Source of the DNA: Acanthosepion pharaonis
Taxonomy: Eukaryota > Mollusca > Cephalopoda > Sepiida > Sepiidae
Assembly (NCBI GenBank): GCA_903632075.3
Contig: CAHIKZ030001780.1
Location: forward strand, 527,001 to 591,000
DNA length: 64,000 nucleotides
Reading direction: 5' to 3'
The translations under genes and the position numbers were made by a program. Numbering within the stretch: the stretch's first letter is position 1; each line of letters starts with the position of its first letter. Positions 55,849 to 64,000 of this stretch are shown here, piece after piece. The notes beneath the pieces were generated by a model. It was not told the origin of the DNA. It did not search any database and saw nothing but the letters and a program-made list of their open reading frames with translations.

Positions 55849-55850
<2 letters not shown>
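53600..55850 (+). mobile_element. Family E, long unit with inverted arms
   Basis: Arms 53608-53720 and 55450-55562 are inverted copies (AGAGCATAGTCTGATGAAAA against AGAGCATAGCATGATGAAAA reversed; AAAACAAAATTTTATCGTC in both). The 1.7 kb between is AT-rich and non-coding. The right side ends with the family E terminus (55728-55850). Part of the left interior (53860-54190) recurs at 57900-58270. Confidence 0.6.
54799..54891. repeat. Two adjacent perfect or near-perfect hairpins
   Basis: TGTACATAAAAT (54799-54810) and its exact complement (54817-54828) frame a 6-base loop. Ten bases later AAATTTCATAAGAAAGGTA (54838-54856) pairs with TACCTTTTCTTATGAAATTT (54872-54891), with one extra base. Confidence 0.92.

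Positions 55851-55890
<40 letters not shown>
55770..55890. repeat. (CA)n and (TA)n inside and beside the family E end
   Basis: About 29 CA units, ACCTGCGTTTTATAATAAG, then about 20 TA units. Confidence 0.95.
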
Positions 55891-55894
<4 letters not shown>

Positions 55895-56150
55895 AATTCT
55901 CGACATTTGCAGGGAAAATTGTGATTAATCGTTTAATTTTCATATCTGCTCAGTTTCGTATCCAAATAATAAAATAATAATAAAAAAAACGAATATCCAT
56001 AACGTTTGAAGCGATAAGATCTGGCGTATTAATAAATAAATAATCAATTACTTCTTTAGAAAATTGCTTTCTTTACGTTTGGATACAAAACAGAGCAAAT
56101 ACGAGAATTTTGAGAAAGTCAAATGACGAGAGGAATTTCGCTTAAAGGCA
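55891..56150. other. No recognised feature
   Basis: AT-rich. TTCGTATCCAAATAATAAAA and its near-inverse at 56080 are the only structure seen. Confidence 0.4.
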
Positions 56151-56157
56151 CTATTTC

Positions 56158-57430
56158 ACATTCTTCTTCTTTTATATACCGTAACTCTTAAGGACGTAGG
56201 CGATCATGGCTCTCCACTTCTTCCTATCCCTTGTAGCTGTCAATATGTTTTGTCCTTTTGCTACTTCTCCCAAACCCTGTTCCGTCATCCACTTGTCTCT
56301 CTTTTCCTCTGAGTATCAGATTCTCCAAGCCCTCCTTTCTCATTACGTGTCCTAGAAATTTCAGCTGCCTCTTTCTGATGTCTATTACCTTCCTCCTTAT
56401 TTGCAAACACTTCAAAACCTTATCGTTGCTCACATGTTCGGCCCATGGTATCCTTAGCATCCTTCTGCAGTACCATACCTCCATTGCTTCAAATCTCTTT
56501 ATCATCTTTGAGACCGTCCAACATTGGTTGCCGTAAAGGAGGACAGATATCACCTAGCAATTCAGTATTCTTTTCTTTGTTACCAAAGATATCATCCTGT
56601 CTCGTAATACTTTGCCGAGCTTTTGGAATGCGCCTTTGGCCAACCCAATACATCTTCGGATCTCAGCGTCACGCTTACCGTCCTCTGTCAGAATACTTCC
56701 CAGGTATTTAAATTTCCGCACCTGCTTGATTTTAGTCTTCCCGACCTGTAAACTGCATTTCTGGCTCATCTTTTTGCTGATGACCATGCATTCTGTCTTC
56801 TTGTAATTTGTGGTTAGTCCCTTTTTCTTGCTCTCCTTCGCTTCCTTTTGTAGGAGGTTTTGTTTTTTCCTTTCTGTGTCTGTTATCAGCATTTGCGTAT
56901 CTTATGTTGTTAAGATTGTGGCCGCTAATGATGAATCCTGGTAGCATTTCAGTTCTCTCGGAATTGCCTAGCTGCATAGGTAGAATAAATCCCTTACGCC
57001 CCTTTCTATTTTTGTATATCTGCTGCCAGTATAGTTCTTGATTATTCTAATATCTTTTGCAAATATATCAAGGTTGCCGAGCAGTTCCAACAGATATTTA
57101 TGGCTTACTTTGTCGAACGCCTTTGCTTAGTCTATAAAACATAGGTACACGTCCTCTTGCATATGTATTGCTCTTTCCGATAATATTCTCAGCATGAATA
57201 TCACTTTCCTTGTTCCATTGTCTTTAACGAACCCGCGCTGTTGTTGTCCTATCTTTTAAATTTTATCTACAGGCCCCTTTAAGAAACTTTCTGAATCTAA
57301 TATTTTTCTGTAAACATTACGTCTGATTAACCTACCCCTCTCTTCAACGTCCTTTCAAAAAATTGAATATGTCATATTTGTCTACAATCACGATACATTT
57401 GTCGCTGACATATTTTCCTTAATCGTCAAT
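56158..57430 (-). mobile_element. RTE-like LINE, RT to 3' end
   Basis: Longest copy of this family. On the minus strand: RGFVKDNGTRKVIFMLRILS (57230), YLCFID then a stop and AKAFDKVSHKYLL (57120; the Tyr before AKAFD is a stop codon), GFIISGHNLNNIRYANAD (56925, at the YADD position but changed and frameshifted). Then KKTECMVISKKM, VRKFKYLGSILTEDGKRDAE, GLAKGAFQKLGKVL, YGNQCWTVSKMIKRFEAMEV, YCRRMLRIPWAEHVSNDKV, RKRQLKFLGHVMRKEGLENL and WEEVESHDRLR. It ends in GAAGAAGAA (minus sense). The element is dead in the catalytic box. Confidence 0.92.
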
Positions 57431-57880
57431 GATGGCCTGTCTATATTCCAATTTATCATTGCATGAAAATATAATTCGCCACCTTCACCCTCTGAGCTTA
57501 CTTTTCTATTTAACGTAGAGCTGACATTTAATTGGTTAATCATGACATACCCAAAAGTCAATTTTTAATTCAGACCTTATGTTCCCCACCATTAAATTTC
57601 AGAACTTTTTATTTTTAAATTTTCTTAAAACTAATTTAATCACTAGTTACTTACCACCGCCTGAAGAAGTACAATCTAAATATTAAAGCATAACATTTTT
57701 TGTGTAGCGATTTCAACATGTTTTATTATAATCATTTATAATGAAAAATAATAATAATGTATTGGTCTACTTTGTATTGAGCACTTTTTAAAAAGTAAAT
57801 GCTTGAACAGTGGAATCTGTTCTTTCTCTCATTTGTATACATACATACATACATTTGTCAAAGGGTGGAATATAAATTAG
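57431..57880. other. No recognised feature
   Basis: AT-rich; (ACAT)n of six units at 57837-57855. Confidence 0.4.
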
Positions 57881-57884
57881 TATG

Positions 57885-58270
57885 GGAACTTCAGCGTATG
57901 GGAACTTTAGCGTCTTTTTTCGGTGAAAAACACATTTGAAAATTCTTGTAAAAATTAGATATTTGTTGGATTTTAATAAAACTCTCAAGACTTATTCACA
58001 AATAAATAGAATTTGGAAACTTTACATTTTTAAAATCTCTGTAAATATATTTTTATATCTGTTACTTATTTGATTTTATGAAATTTCAAGAAATTCATTT
58101 AGATTAATCCTTATATTAGTTATAAGAACATGTCTTCGGAGAATTTAAATCATCAATTTTTTGTTAAACAGGAGACTGAATTAAAGAAAATCTTGCGTGA
58201 ATCGTAAAAATACAATAAAACTAAAACATTATTTAATTAGAAAAGCTTTTAATTGCTTTTATGACATATT
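57885..58270 (+). mobile_element. Family E interior, second copy
   Basis: GAAAATTCTTGTAAAAATTA, TTTTAATAAAACTCTCA and CTTATTCACAAAT parallel GAAAATCTTGCAAAAATAAA, TGTTAATGAAACTTTCAG and CTATTCACAGATG at 53868-53930. Similarity continues to ACATTATTTAATTAG against ATATTATTTAGTTTC. Ends are not found. Confidence 0.5.
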
Positions 58271-58407
58271 ATGCGCACTACTGTCTTAAGAAAAACTCCT
58301 ATAAATAATATTTTTTACAAGAATTGTTTTCATTTTTAAAAAGTTTAATTATAATAATTTATAAGATTTTGACTCGTTTAAAATTCTGTATTAATTTGTT
58401 GTGTATC

Positions 58408-58640
58408 TGTCTATATTTCTGAGATGAGATATTATGTACACTATTTATGTACATTATTCAGACTATTGTCCTCATCTTTGTCGCCATATTTATCATAACG
58501 TTTCGGCCGTTGTACTCTTCGGCCTCCTTCAGGTGGTTGGAATGTCGAACTGAACCCTTTATTTCGCTTGCTGGGGTAGACATGGCACGTGGAACTAGAA
58601 CAGTCTATTACAGATGACTTAAAAATTTTCCAACTTTTTA
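58408..58640 (+). mobile_element. Family F left flank
   Basis: CTGTCTATATTTCTGAGATG ... CATAACGTTTCGGCCGTTGT ... CGGCCTCCTTCAGGTGGTTG ... CGAACTGAACCCTTTATTTC then GACATGGCACGTGGAACTAG. This copy joins the left flank directly to right-side sequence, omitting the tRNA-like centre. Confidence 0.78.
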
Positions 58641-59555
58641 AGATGACTGTGCAGTTAAAAAAAATTATATACAAATGTCATTTACGTTGTATTCGTTAAG
58701 TAATTTCTAGAATTCTGTGCCCTTTACATAAATATGTCAAACATCAGGTTAAAAATAAATGTGTCAACACTAAGTAAAACGCCTCCATGATAAAAAAATA
58801 TTATTTCGTAAATATTATTTCGTAAATTATTAAATAAAAGATCCGAGCTCATCTCAAAATGCAGGCATGAAAATAAATTTTTACTACGTAACCTAAAAAA
58901 TGAAAAACGGAAAAAATAAAATAAAAACAAACAAATACACTAATAAAAAAAAATAAAAATAAAAAATAAAATAAAATAAATAAATAAATACTATGTTGCT
59001 TAAAAACCAAAAACCAAAAAGAGAAAATATACAAATAAATTGACCTAAATTCATCCAAGTAAATAAATAGACAAACCAATCCCAAATTAAAAAAACTGTT
59101 CCTGCCAAAAAAATAATATATAGAATGAACTACAACAACCAACCCCAAAATTGAACAAATAGCTTTAATTAAATTCTCAAACCAAAACAAATACGTGATA
59201 TACGTTAAATACGTGATATAAACAAATTTTTACTACGTTAATAAATAAATAAATAAAAATAAAATAAGAAACAAAAAAAATAAAAACGGGCAATATAATC
59301 TGACCCAAATAAATAAACAAAGCGACTTCCGGTAAAAATAACCGCCATAATAGAATACCCACAATGCACCACTAACCCGTATATATATAAATAGCCGAGA
59401 AAAATAACAGCATATGTGGCCTGACGATTGCATATAGCATGAAACAGACTGTCGCCCCTAAGTGTTGACTTCTATGTTCACTTTTATATTTACACACACT
59501 CTATCTCTGATATTGAGCACTTTATCCCATAAATATAGCACATCTTAAGACTATA
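58641..59555. other. AT-rich; hydrophobic frames are artefacts
   Basis: Long minus-strand frames (up to 113 codons, F/I/Y-rich, 58849-59433) come from AAATAAAAATAAAAA-type runs. AATTTTTACTACGTAA at 58876 and AATTTTTACTACGTTA at 59226 are a direct repeat 350 bases apart. Confidence 0.6.
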
Positions 59556-59561
59556 TTTCTT

Positions 59562-59568
59562 TATATAT

Positions 59569-59604
<36 letters not shown>
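59562..59604. repeat. (TA)n microsatellite, interrupted
   Basis: Two TA runs split by AAA. Confidence 0.95.
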
Positions 59605-59605
<1 letters not shown>

Positions 59606-59718
59606 AATTCCCAAGAGGATAGAATCCAGGTAGAACCCAATGTCCAGGACAATAAGAATATAATATAAAAGGCTCAAACACTAATATTCCATGGTTATAA
59701 CTTGTTACATTGGAATCG

Positions 59719-59726
<8 letters not shown>

Positions 59727-59758
<32 letters not shown>
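59727..59758. repeat. (TA)n microsatellite
   Basis: About 16 TA units. Confidence 0.95.
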
Positions 59759-59759
<1 letters not shown>

Positions 59760-59761
<2 letters not shown>

Positions 59762-60280
59762 AAAGAACAGTAAAATTCGGTGTTCATATTGATATCTTTT
59801 ACTTTTATTTTTACAAAACAGTGTAAATTTACAGAGCATAAATATTATAATTTAACTGATTTAAAATATGGGTTTTCCGCTACACAGTAATAACCATGTT
59901 TCCAAAAGGGAGGCTAAAAACTTCAAATTTAATTTTGTAATAAAAGCATTAGTTCCATTCTAGAACATTGGAATAACTTATTTTTAAATTTACTTTTAAA
60001 CACACACATAAATTCATAATTACTTGTTTCCATGGATACAGAGTATCCAATCATTCAGGCAAGGGGCGGTAGCATGTTCATTTTATTAACTATTTTTTAT
60101 GGGATGTTTAGGTTAGAATACGTTTTATTTAACTACAATTTTAAAATATTTTTACTCTTAATGTCTATATTTCTTTTTAAAACTAGTAAATGTAATAGAA
60201 TTACTTAAATTATATAAACTTAATTTTTCATATCAAATATAAGAATGTATATTACCAGCTCGCATTTTTTAATTTTATTT
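59760..60280. other. AT-rich stretch, possible 3' side of the Penelope element
   Basis: No coding. It lies directly 3' (minus sense) of the endonuclease frame, so it may hold its 3' end, but I cannot place a boundary. Confidence 0.4.
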
Positions 60281-60281
60281 T

Positions 60282-61132
60282 TAATTATTAGTTAAAGAAA
60301 ATTTTTGACAATGACATCGAAATATAGCTATTTTATTTCTTATAAACTTAGTAATATATCGTTTCTCATGTATACACAAATGACTTGGGTCATTTAATGA
60401 CCTATATATTCTAGCTTTTCTTATTAATTTCCATTTTACTGTAGGTGTTTTATTTGATTCTTTTAAGTGCAAGAAATACTTTGAAAGCGATGTCTGATTT
60501 CTGTATTTATTTATCCTAAATTAACTTAAATGTTGATTGTACCGTTTTCTTTTGCTTGTGCAACATATATAGATTTTTATGTTTTCGGGATTCTCAATAA
60601 AAGAGATATTACATTGGTATACTAATAATTCCGTGCGACATTTATTTTGTAGAGGGCAGTTATGGGGGTTTCTACATTTACATAATTCTTGTTTATCTTC
60701 ATCTGTTTTTATTTTTATTTTTCTATTGTCTAAATTTTTTTGGTTTTGGTCTAAGTGTTTCTTTAATATATTAGCATTATGTTTTTAATACAGCTGTAAC
60801 TTAATTTTAGTGTATTTTCATTGAAAATAGTACTTAGTTTACTTTCTCTAGGAATGTGCTTGAGTATTAATGTATGGAATTTTTGTCCTAATTTGTTCTT
60901 TACCATTTGGTTGTTAGGGTGAAAACAAAAATATTTTTCTGCTCCTGTTTTTTCTATGCTTTCCATTTTTCTTTTTTATGTAAGTTAATTTTGGGATTTT
61001 GCAGCCGCTATCTTTAAGAGTTTTATTATTGACATTAATATGTTCATCGAAAATCTTATTTTCTGAATTTGTACTTTTCCTTTTTCGGATAGATAAAGGT
61101 ATATGCTTAATTATAGATTTTTTGGGAAGCAT
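60282..61132 (-). mobile_element. Penelope-like element: RT C-terminal linker and GIY-YIG endonuclease
   Basis: On the minus strand: IPLSIRKRKSTNSENKIFDE (61080), SGCKIPKLTYIKKKNGKHRK, then after a frameshift the box FHPNNQMVKNKLGQKFHTLI and LSTIFNENTLKLSYSCIKN (60830). A further frameshift lies near 60780. The frame resumes NILKKHLDQNQKNLDNRK, CKCRNPHNCPLQNKC (60690, Cys motif), TELLVYQCNISFIEN (GIY half), IKIYICCTSKRKR (YIG half, with Gly replaced by Cys), HL and a TAA, then YRNQTSLSKYFLHLKESNKT and PTVKWKLIRKARIYRS. This fits the Penelope-like order linker, zinc-finger-like motif, GIY-YIG. The element is 5' truncated at a purine tract. Confidence 0.9.
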
Positions 61133-61174
61133 CAGAACCCTTATTTAGCGAAGGAATCATATTTTTTTTAATAT

Positions 61175-61606
61175 GGAGAGCGAGAGAAAGCGGGATGAAG
61201 AAAGAGAAACAAAGACAAACAGAGAGAGAGAAAAATAGAAAGAGAAGATTAGAGAAAAAAGAATGACGGAGAGAGAGAGAGAGAGGGAGAGAGAGAGAAT
61301 GCGTTTGGGAGAAGGAGAAAGATAGAAAAGAATGAAAAAGAGTGAGCATATAGAAGATATAGAGATACAGAGAAGACGAAGAGAAAGAGATAAAAAGAGA
61401 AAGAAAAATACAAGACGAAGAAAGAGAGAGAGACTGAAAAGAGAGAGAGGAAGGGAGTGGGAATAGAAAGACTGTGAGAGATAGAGAGCAAGAAGGCGAG
61501 AGTTAGAGACAGATCTAGAATGATAAAAGTAAAGAGGAGGCGACACAAACACAAAAGAAGGAAGGACTGATAGCGAGAAAGAGAAAGGAAGGGAGTAAAT
61601 ATGAAT

Positions 61607-61644
<38 letters not shown>

Positions 61645-61645
61645 A
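61175..61645. repeat. Purine-rich (GA/GAAA)n tract, 470 bases
   Basis: Nearly all A and G on the plus strand. Minus-strand frames up to 163 codons rich in S, L and F (61107-61648) are artefacts. The tract meets the 5' end of the Penelope-like element. Confidence 0.95.
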
Positions 61646-61649
61646 CAAA

Positions 61650-62205
61650 ATGGAACGCCCGGTAAAAGACAGTAAAGATAATTTTCTGAATGGATTGTAA
61701 GCAAGAGAGTTATAAATTTAGAGATTGAAAAATGAAAAGATCTTTTAATGTACCGACAGCTATAAAAGGTATCAAATAGTCATTTACAAATACTTTTTAA
61801 GAGAGACAAAATATGGACACAGCTAATACGCAGCGATAACTCTTTCTCTCTATCTTTCCACATTTAACTAATACACCTAGACCATAAAAAGTGCTTCTAT
61901 TACAGTCAACGTCAGATATTGTCCTTTGTTAATTAATGATAATTTGAACGATAAATACATTCATTTCAGTTTTATTTCGCTATAAAAAGCTAGTGTACGG
62001 GATAAATAGAAGTAAATACAAAACCTCTCACGAAAAAATTTAAGAGAGGCGATGAACAAAGAAATAAAAACGATTCATCGGCAAGAAAAAAAATTCAAAA
62101 TGAATTCAAAATGAAATGAAAATAAGAAAAGAAGTGCGAAAGAATAGAATTTTAATAAAGAAAGAAATTACGACCGGCAGATTTACGGAAAAAAAAGAGT
62201 AGGGT
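61650..62205. other. No recognised feature
   Basis: AT-rich, A-rich in the plus sense at 62060-62200; no copy elsewhere. Confidence 0.45.
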
Positions 62206-62208
62206 TAG

Positions 62209-62380
62209 GTTTGATTGATTTTTTTTTACGGCTTATCAACCTTTTGTAGGTTATTTAAAGCCAGGGATCTTTTTAAGATAATAATGATTTACTGATACAA
62301 ATATTACTAATTAACCCATAGCTGAGGAGAGAAGAGGTGAAATCATACCTTTCCCAATGATATTTGCGCTTAAGTGAATA
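62209..62380 (-). mobile_element. SINE body and tail, first copy
   Basis: TACGGCTTATCAACCTTTTG, AGGTTATTTAAAGCCAGG, CCCATAGCTGAGGAGAGAAG, CCTTTCCCAATGATATTTGC and GCTTAAGTGAATAT equal the reverse of the SINE body and tail at 50105-50300. The head is missing; an RTE-like LINE piece follows at once. Confidence 0.8.
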
Positions 62381-62384
62381 TATG

Positions 62385-62575
62385 TCCTGGGAATATTTGA
62401 TTCTCCAAGGCTTCTTTTCTTATGTGTCTCTTTCTGATTGTAAGTATAAATTCCCTTTCCTTTTAGTTCGTATTTTCCTTAAAACTTCTGCATTGTTTAT
62501 ATATTCTGTCCATAGTATTCTTAGCATTTTCTGGTACAATCACATTTCTTTCTCTTTAAGTCTATTGATTGATTC
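62385..62575 (-). mobile_element. RTE-like LINE fragment between two SINE copies
   Basis: The minus strand reads KEKEMWLYQKMLRI then TEYINNAEVLR, and a K-R-K-x-N-L-Y-L stretch, matching EVWYCRRMLRIPWAEHVSND at 56440. Short (190 bases) and broken. Confidence 0.7.
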
Positions 62576-63202
62576 AGTCATTCATTTTCTACGGCTTATA
62601 AATAACCTGCAATGGTTTTCCATTGCAGGTTATTTAAAGCCAGAAAATATACTTAATTTTTAAGATTTTTTTAAGATAATGATTTAGTGATACAACTCTT
62701 ACTAATTAGGCCATATCTGGCGGGAGAATTGTATTTACGCCTAAGTGAATATAAGGAACCCGACTGGAATTGGAACTTTTCTCTCCGAGCCATTATCCAT
62801 TATTCCGCACATCCAAGCGCATCACATGGTATATTACCAAGCGTTTACTAATGTAGGTACTAACCAGGGTCGATGTTGCTTAAATTCGATGTTTGTATGA
62901 GAAACGTTTGTGTTTCAACGTGATATATCCGTAAACCCTTTACACTACCCGCACATCGAAGCTAACTGCATTTAGTATTCCCAAGTGGTCACCCATCAAG
63001 CTCGACATTGCTTAACTTCGGTGATTGTACGGGAACGGGTGTTTTACTGTGAAGTGGCCGTAAGCCTTTTATACCACCCGTACATCAAATCTTACTTGCT
63101 ATCCCCAAATTGTCACCCATTTAGGTACTGACCACGCTTCATGTTGCTTATCTTCGGTAATTGTACGAAAACCAATGCTTCAGCGTGATATGGCCTTAAG
63201 CC
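62572..63202 (-). mobile_element. 5S-headed SINE with three tandem 5S heads
   Basis: Body and tail at 62572-62780, with a perfect 12-bp hairpin at 62604-62631. Heads, minus sense: 63202-63095 (GGCTTAAGGCCATATCACGC ... TACCGAAGATAAGCAACATG ... GGTCAGTACCTAAATGGGTG), 63066-62971 (GGCTTACGGCCACTTCACAG ... AATCACCGAAGTTAAGCAAT ... GATGGGTGACCACTTGGGAA), 62937-62838 (GGTTTACGGATATATCACGT ... TCGAATTTAAGCAACATCGA ... TAGTACCTACATTAGTAAAC). Head 2 is closest to real 5S. Spacing is about 130-136 bases. Usual SINE3 elements have one head. Confidence 0.88.
62604..62631. repeat. Perfect 12-bp hairpin, TTTT loop
   Basis: AACCTGCAATGG (62604-62615) pairs exactly with CCATTGCAGGTT (62620-62631). It lies inside the SINE tail, and the half CAGGTTATTTAAAGCC is the normal tail sequence, so the other half is an inverted duplication. 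Confidence 0.97.
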
Positions 63203-63399
63203 GTGTATGGAGAGTGAATTGTCTAAAACGTAAACATGGAACCATATTGAAGAAACACACAAGGTGAAAACACATCGGAAAAACATGTGGTGGCTATATG
63301 AAATGGCCAAAAAGATGAGAAAAAAGAACTTTCATTATTCTGGAACCGCTTCATTTTGATGTTTTCTATACGCAGCCTGCAATATACGTTTTTTTTTTT
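63203..63399. other. No recognised feature
   Basis: Ends in an 18-T run at 63389-63406, possibly the A tail of a minus-strand element. Confidence 0.4.
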
Positions 63400-63600
63400 T
63401 TTTTACTGACAGCCACGTACTCTTTCTTCTTACAGTTAAATAATAAACATTTCCTTTTGCTTTCCTTTACTAGTTTGTCTAAAACGTCTTTCAGCTTTCT
63501 TTTCTGATTCTGCTATCAGTCCAATTTCATCTTCGTATCTTATTAACTTTACGTTCGCCGATAAGAAATCTTAGTAGGTTTTCTATTTCTCTTAGTATCG
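63400..63600 (-). mobile_element. RTE-like LINE RT fragment
   Basis: The minus strand reads NVKLIRYEDEIGLIAESEKK, the catalytic box (YEDE at the YADD position), then after a frameshift LKDVLDKLVKESKRK and NCKKKEYVAVS. Order and spacing match 56800-56930. Both catalytic Asp positions are changed or shifted, so it is inactive. Confidence 0.8.
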
Positions 63601-64000
63601 TCAATGCTGTTTAAGATAATAAATTTGGTAAAAAAAAAAAACGCAGTTAAGTTTAAATGTTTAAGTGGCTACAGGTCGAAACAGGATTGTAAATAGTCGG
63701 CTCATAAAAGAAATAATAGTTTGAGTTTGTAAACCAACATGTTTTAGTTTTAAACTTCAAAATTTAAGATAAAGTATTAAATATTAATGAGGAAATTAAA
63801 TTTAACTTCTGTTCAAAGAATAGAAAGTCCTTGGCAATCTTGTCAACGGGTGAACCATCAGGATGAATAAGACATTAGAATCATTGTATTTCTCACCATG
63901 CTGTTATCCGGAAAAACGAATTTAATGTTTCCGATACTTTTAAAGAGACTTACATTTCGACTCACTTGAGGGAGAGAAAGAGAGAGAGACAAAGAGAAAG
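63601..64000. other. No gene; purine run at the window edge
   Basis: AT-rich DNA; GAGAGAAAGAGAGAGAG from 63970 suggests another purine tract continuing beyond the window. Confidence 0.5.

Noticed and set aside
58849..59190. 113-codon hydrophobic frame resembling a membrane protein
   Set aside because: It derives from AAATAAAA-type runs; all F, I and Y, with no loop or charge pattern of a real membrane protein.
61157..61648. 163-codon S/L/F-rich minus-strand frame
   Set aside because: It is the translation of a (GA)n purine tract; a second overlapping frame shows the same bias.

Overview
This is AT-rich, repeat-dense nuclear DNA from an invertebrate animal. I found no intact host protein-coding gene, rRNA gene, functional tRNA gene, CRISPR array or prokaryotic operon. 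The long (TA)n/(TATG)n-type arrays, tRNA-like SINEs with A and B boxes, 5S rRNA-headed SINEs and many decayed LINEs and Penelope-like elements suggest a lophotrochozoan. A cephalopod mollusc is my best guess, from repeat flavour only. Nearly every open reading frame longer than 60 codons is chance, a microsatellite translation, or a piece of a dead transposable element.

Element families, with my own labels. L-A: APE-type LINE, copies at 960-1680, 8222-8640, 10525-10890, 15590-15770, 48775-49125 and 50330-51540. L-B: a related LINE seen almost only as 3' ends, at 11920-12030, 17815-18050, 29610-29770, 32120-32400, 37795-38340 and 40010-40400. L-C: a third LINE, at 4520-5115, 10255-10995 (split) and 34790-35785. 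RTE-like LINE: 20515-20612, 25375-25887, 26930-27600, 36340-36830, 56158-57430, 62385-62575 and 63400-63600. One nearly full-length but broken LINE with a restriction-like endonuclease (R2-type layout) fills 44819-47960. Two Penelope-like elements keep GIY-YIG endonuclease regions, at 19105-19490 and 60282-61132. A mariner-type deletion derivative with 31-bp terminal inverted repeats lies at 41709-42090.

Short elements. 5S-headed SINEs occur at 293-582, 16495-16680, 49680-50318 and 62572-63202. The last carries three 5S heads in tandem. tRNA-like SINEs occur at 7937-8160, 29217-29315, 33575-33895 and 39378-39985, the last two as tandem runs. Family F (3226-3480, 3765-3860, 12085-12900, 30502-30926, 34120-34600, 41339-41703, 58408-58640) is the most unusual item. 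It has a tRNA-like centre and inverted flanks carrying a hammerhead-like CTGAAGA...GAAAC core, and two copies have perfect 12- and 15-bp target duplications. Three further non-coding families (C, D, E) are defined here only by copies found in this window.

Layout. 1-12 kb: LINE pieces, microsatellites and one SINE. 12-19 kb: family F cluster, long (TA)n arrays and stretches with nothing recognisable. 19-28 kb: Penelope, RTE-like, C and D copies. 28-41 kb: tRNA-like SINEs, L-B ends, L-C with an inverted duplication, and F inserted in a minisatellite. 41-48 kb: F nested in mariner, then the R2-type element. 48-52 kb: L-A and 5S-SINE. 53-58 kb: family E and RTE-like. 58-64 kb: Penelope, a purine tract and the triple-5S SINE. 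The parts do not form a gene system; they record layered insertion and decay.
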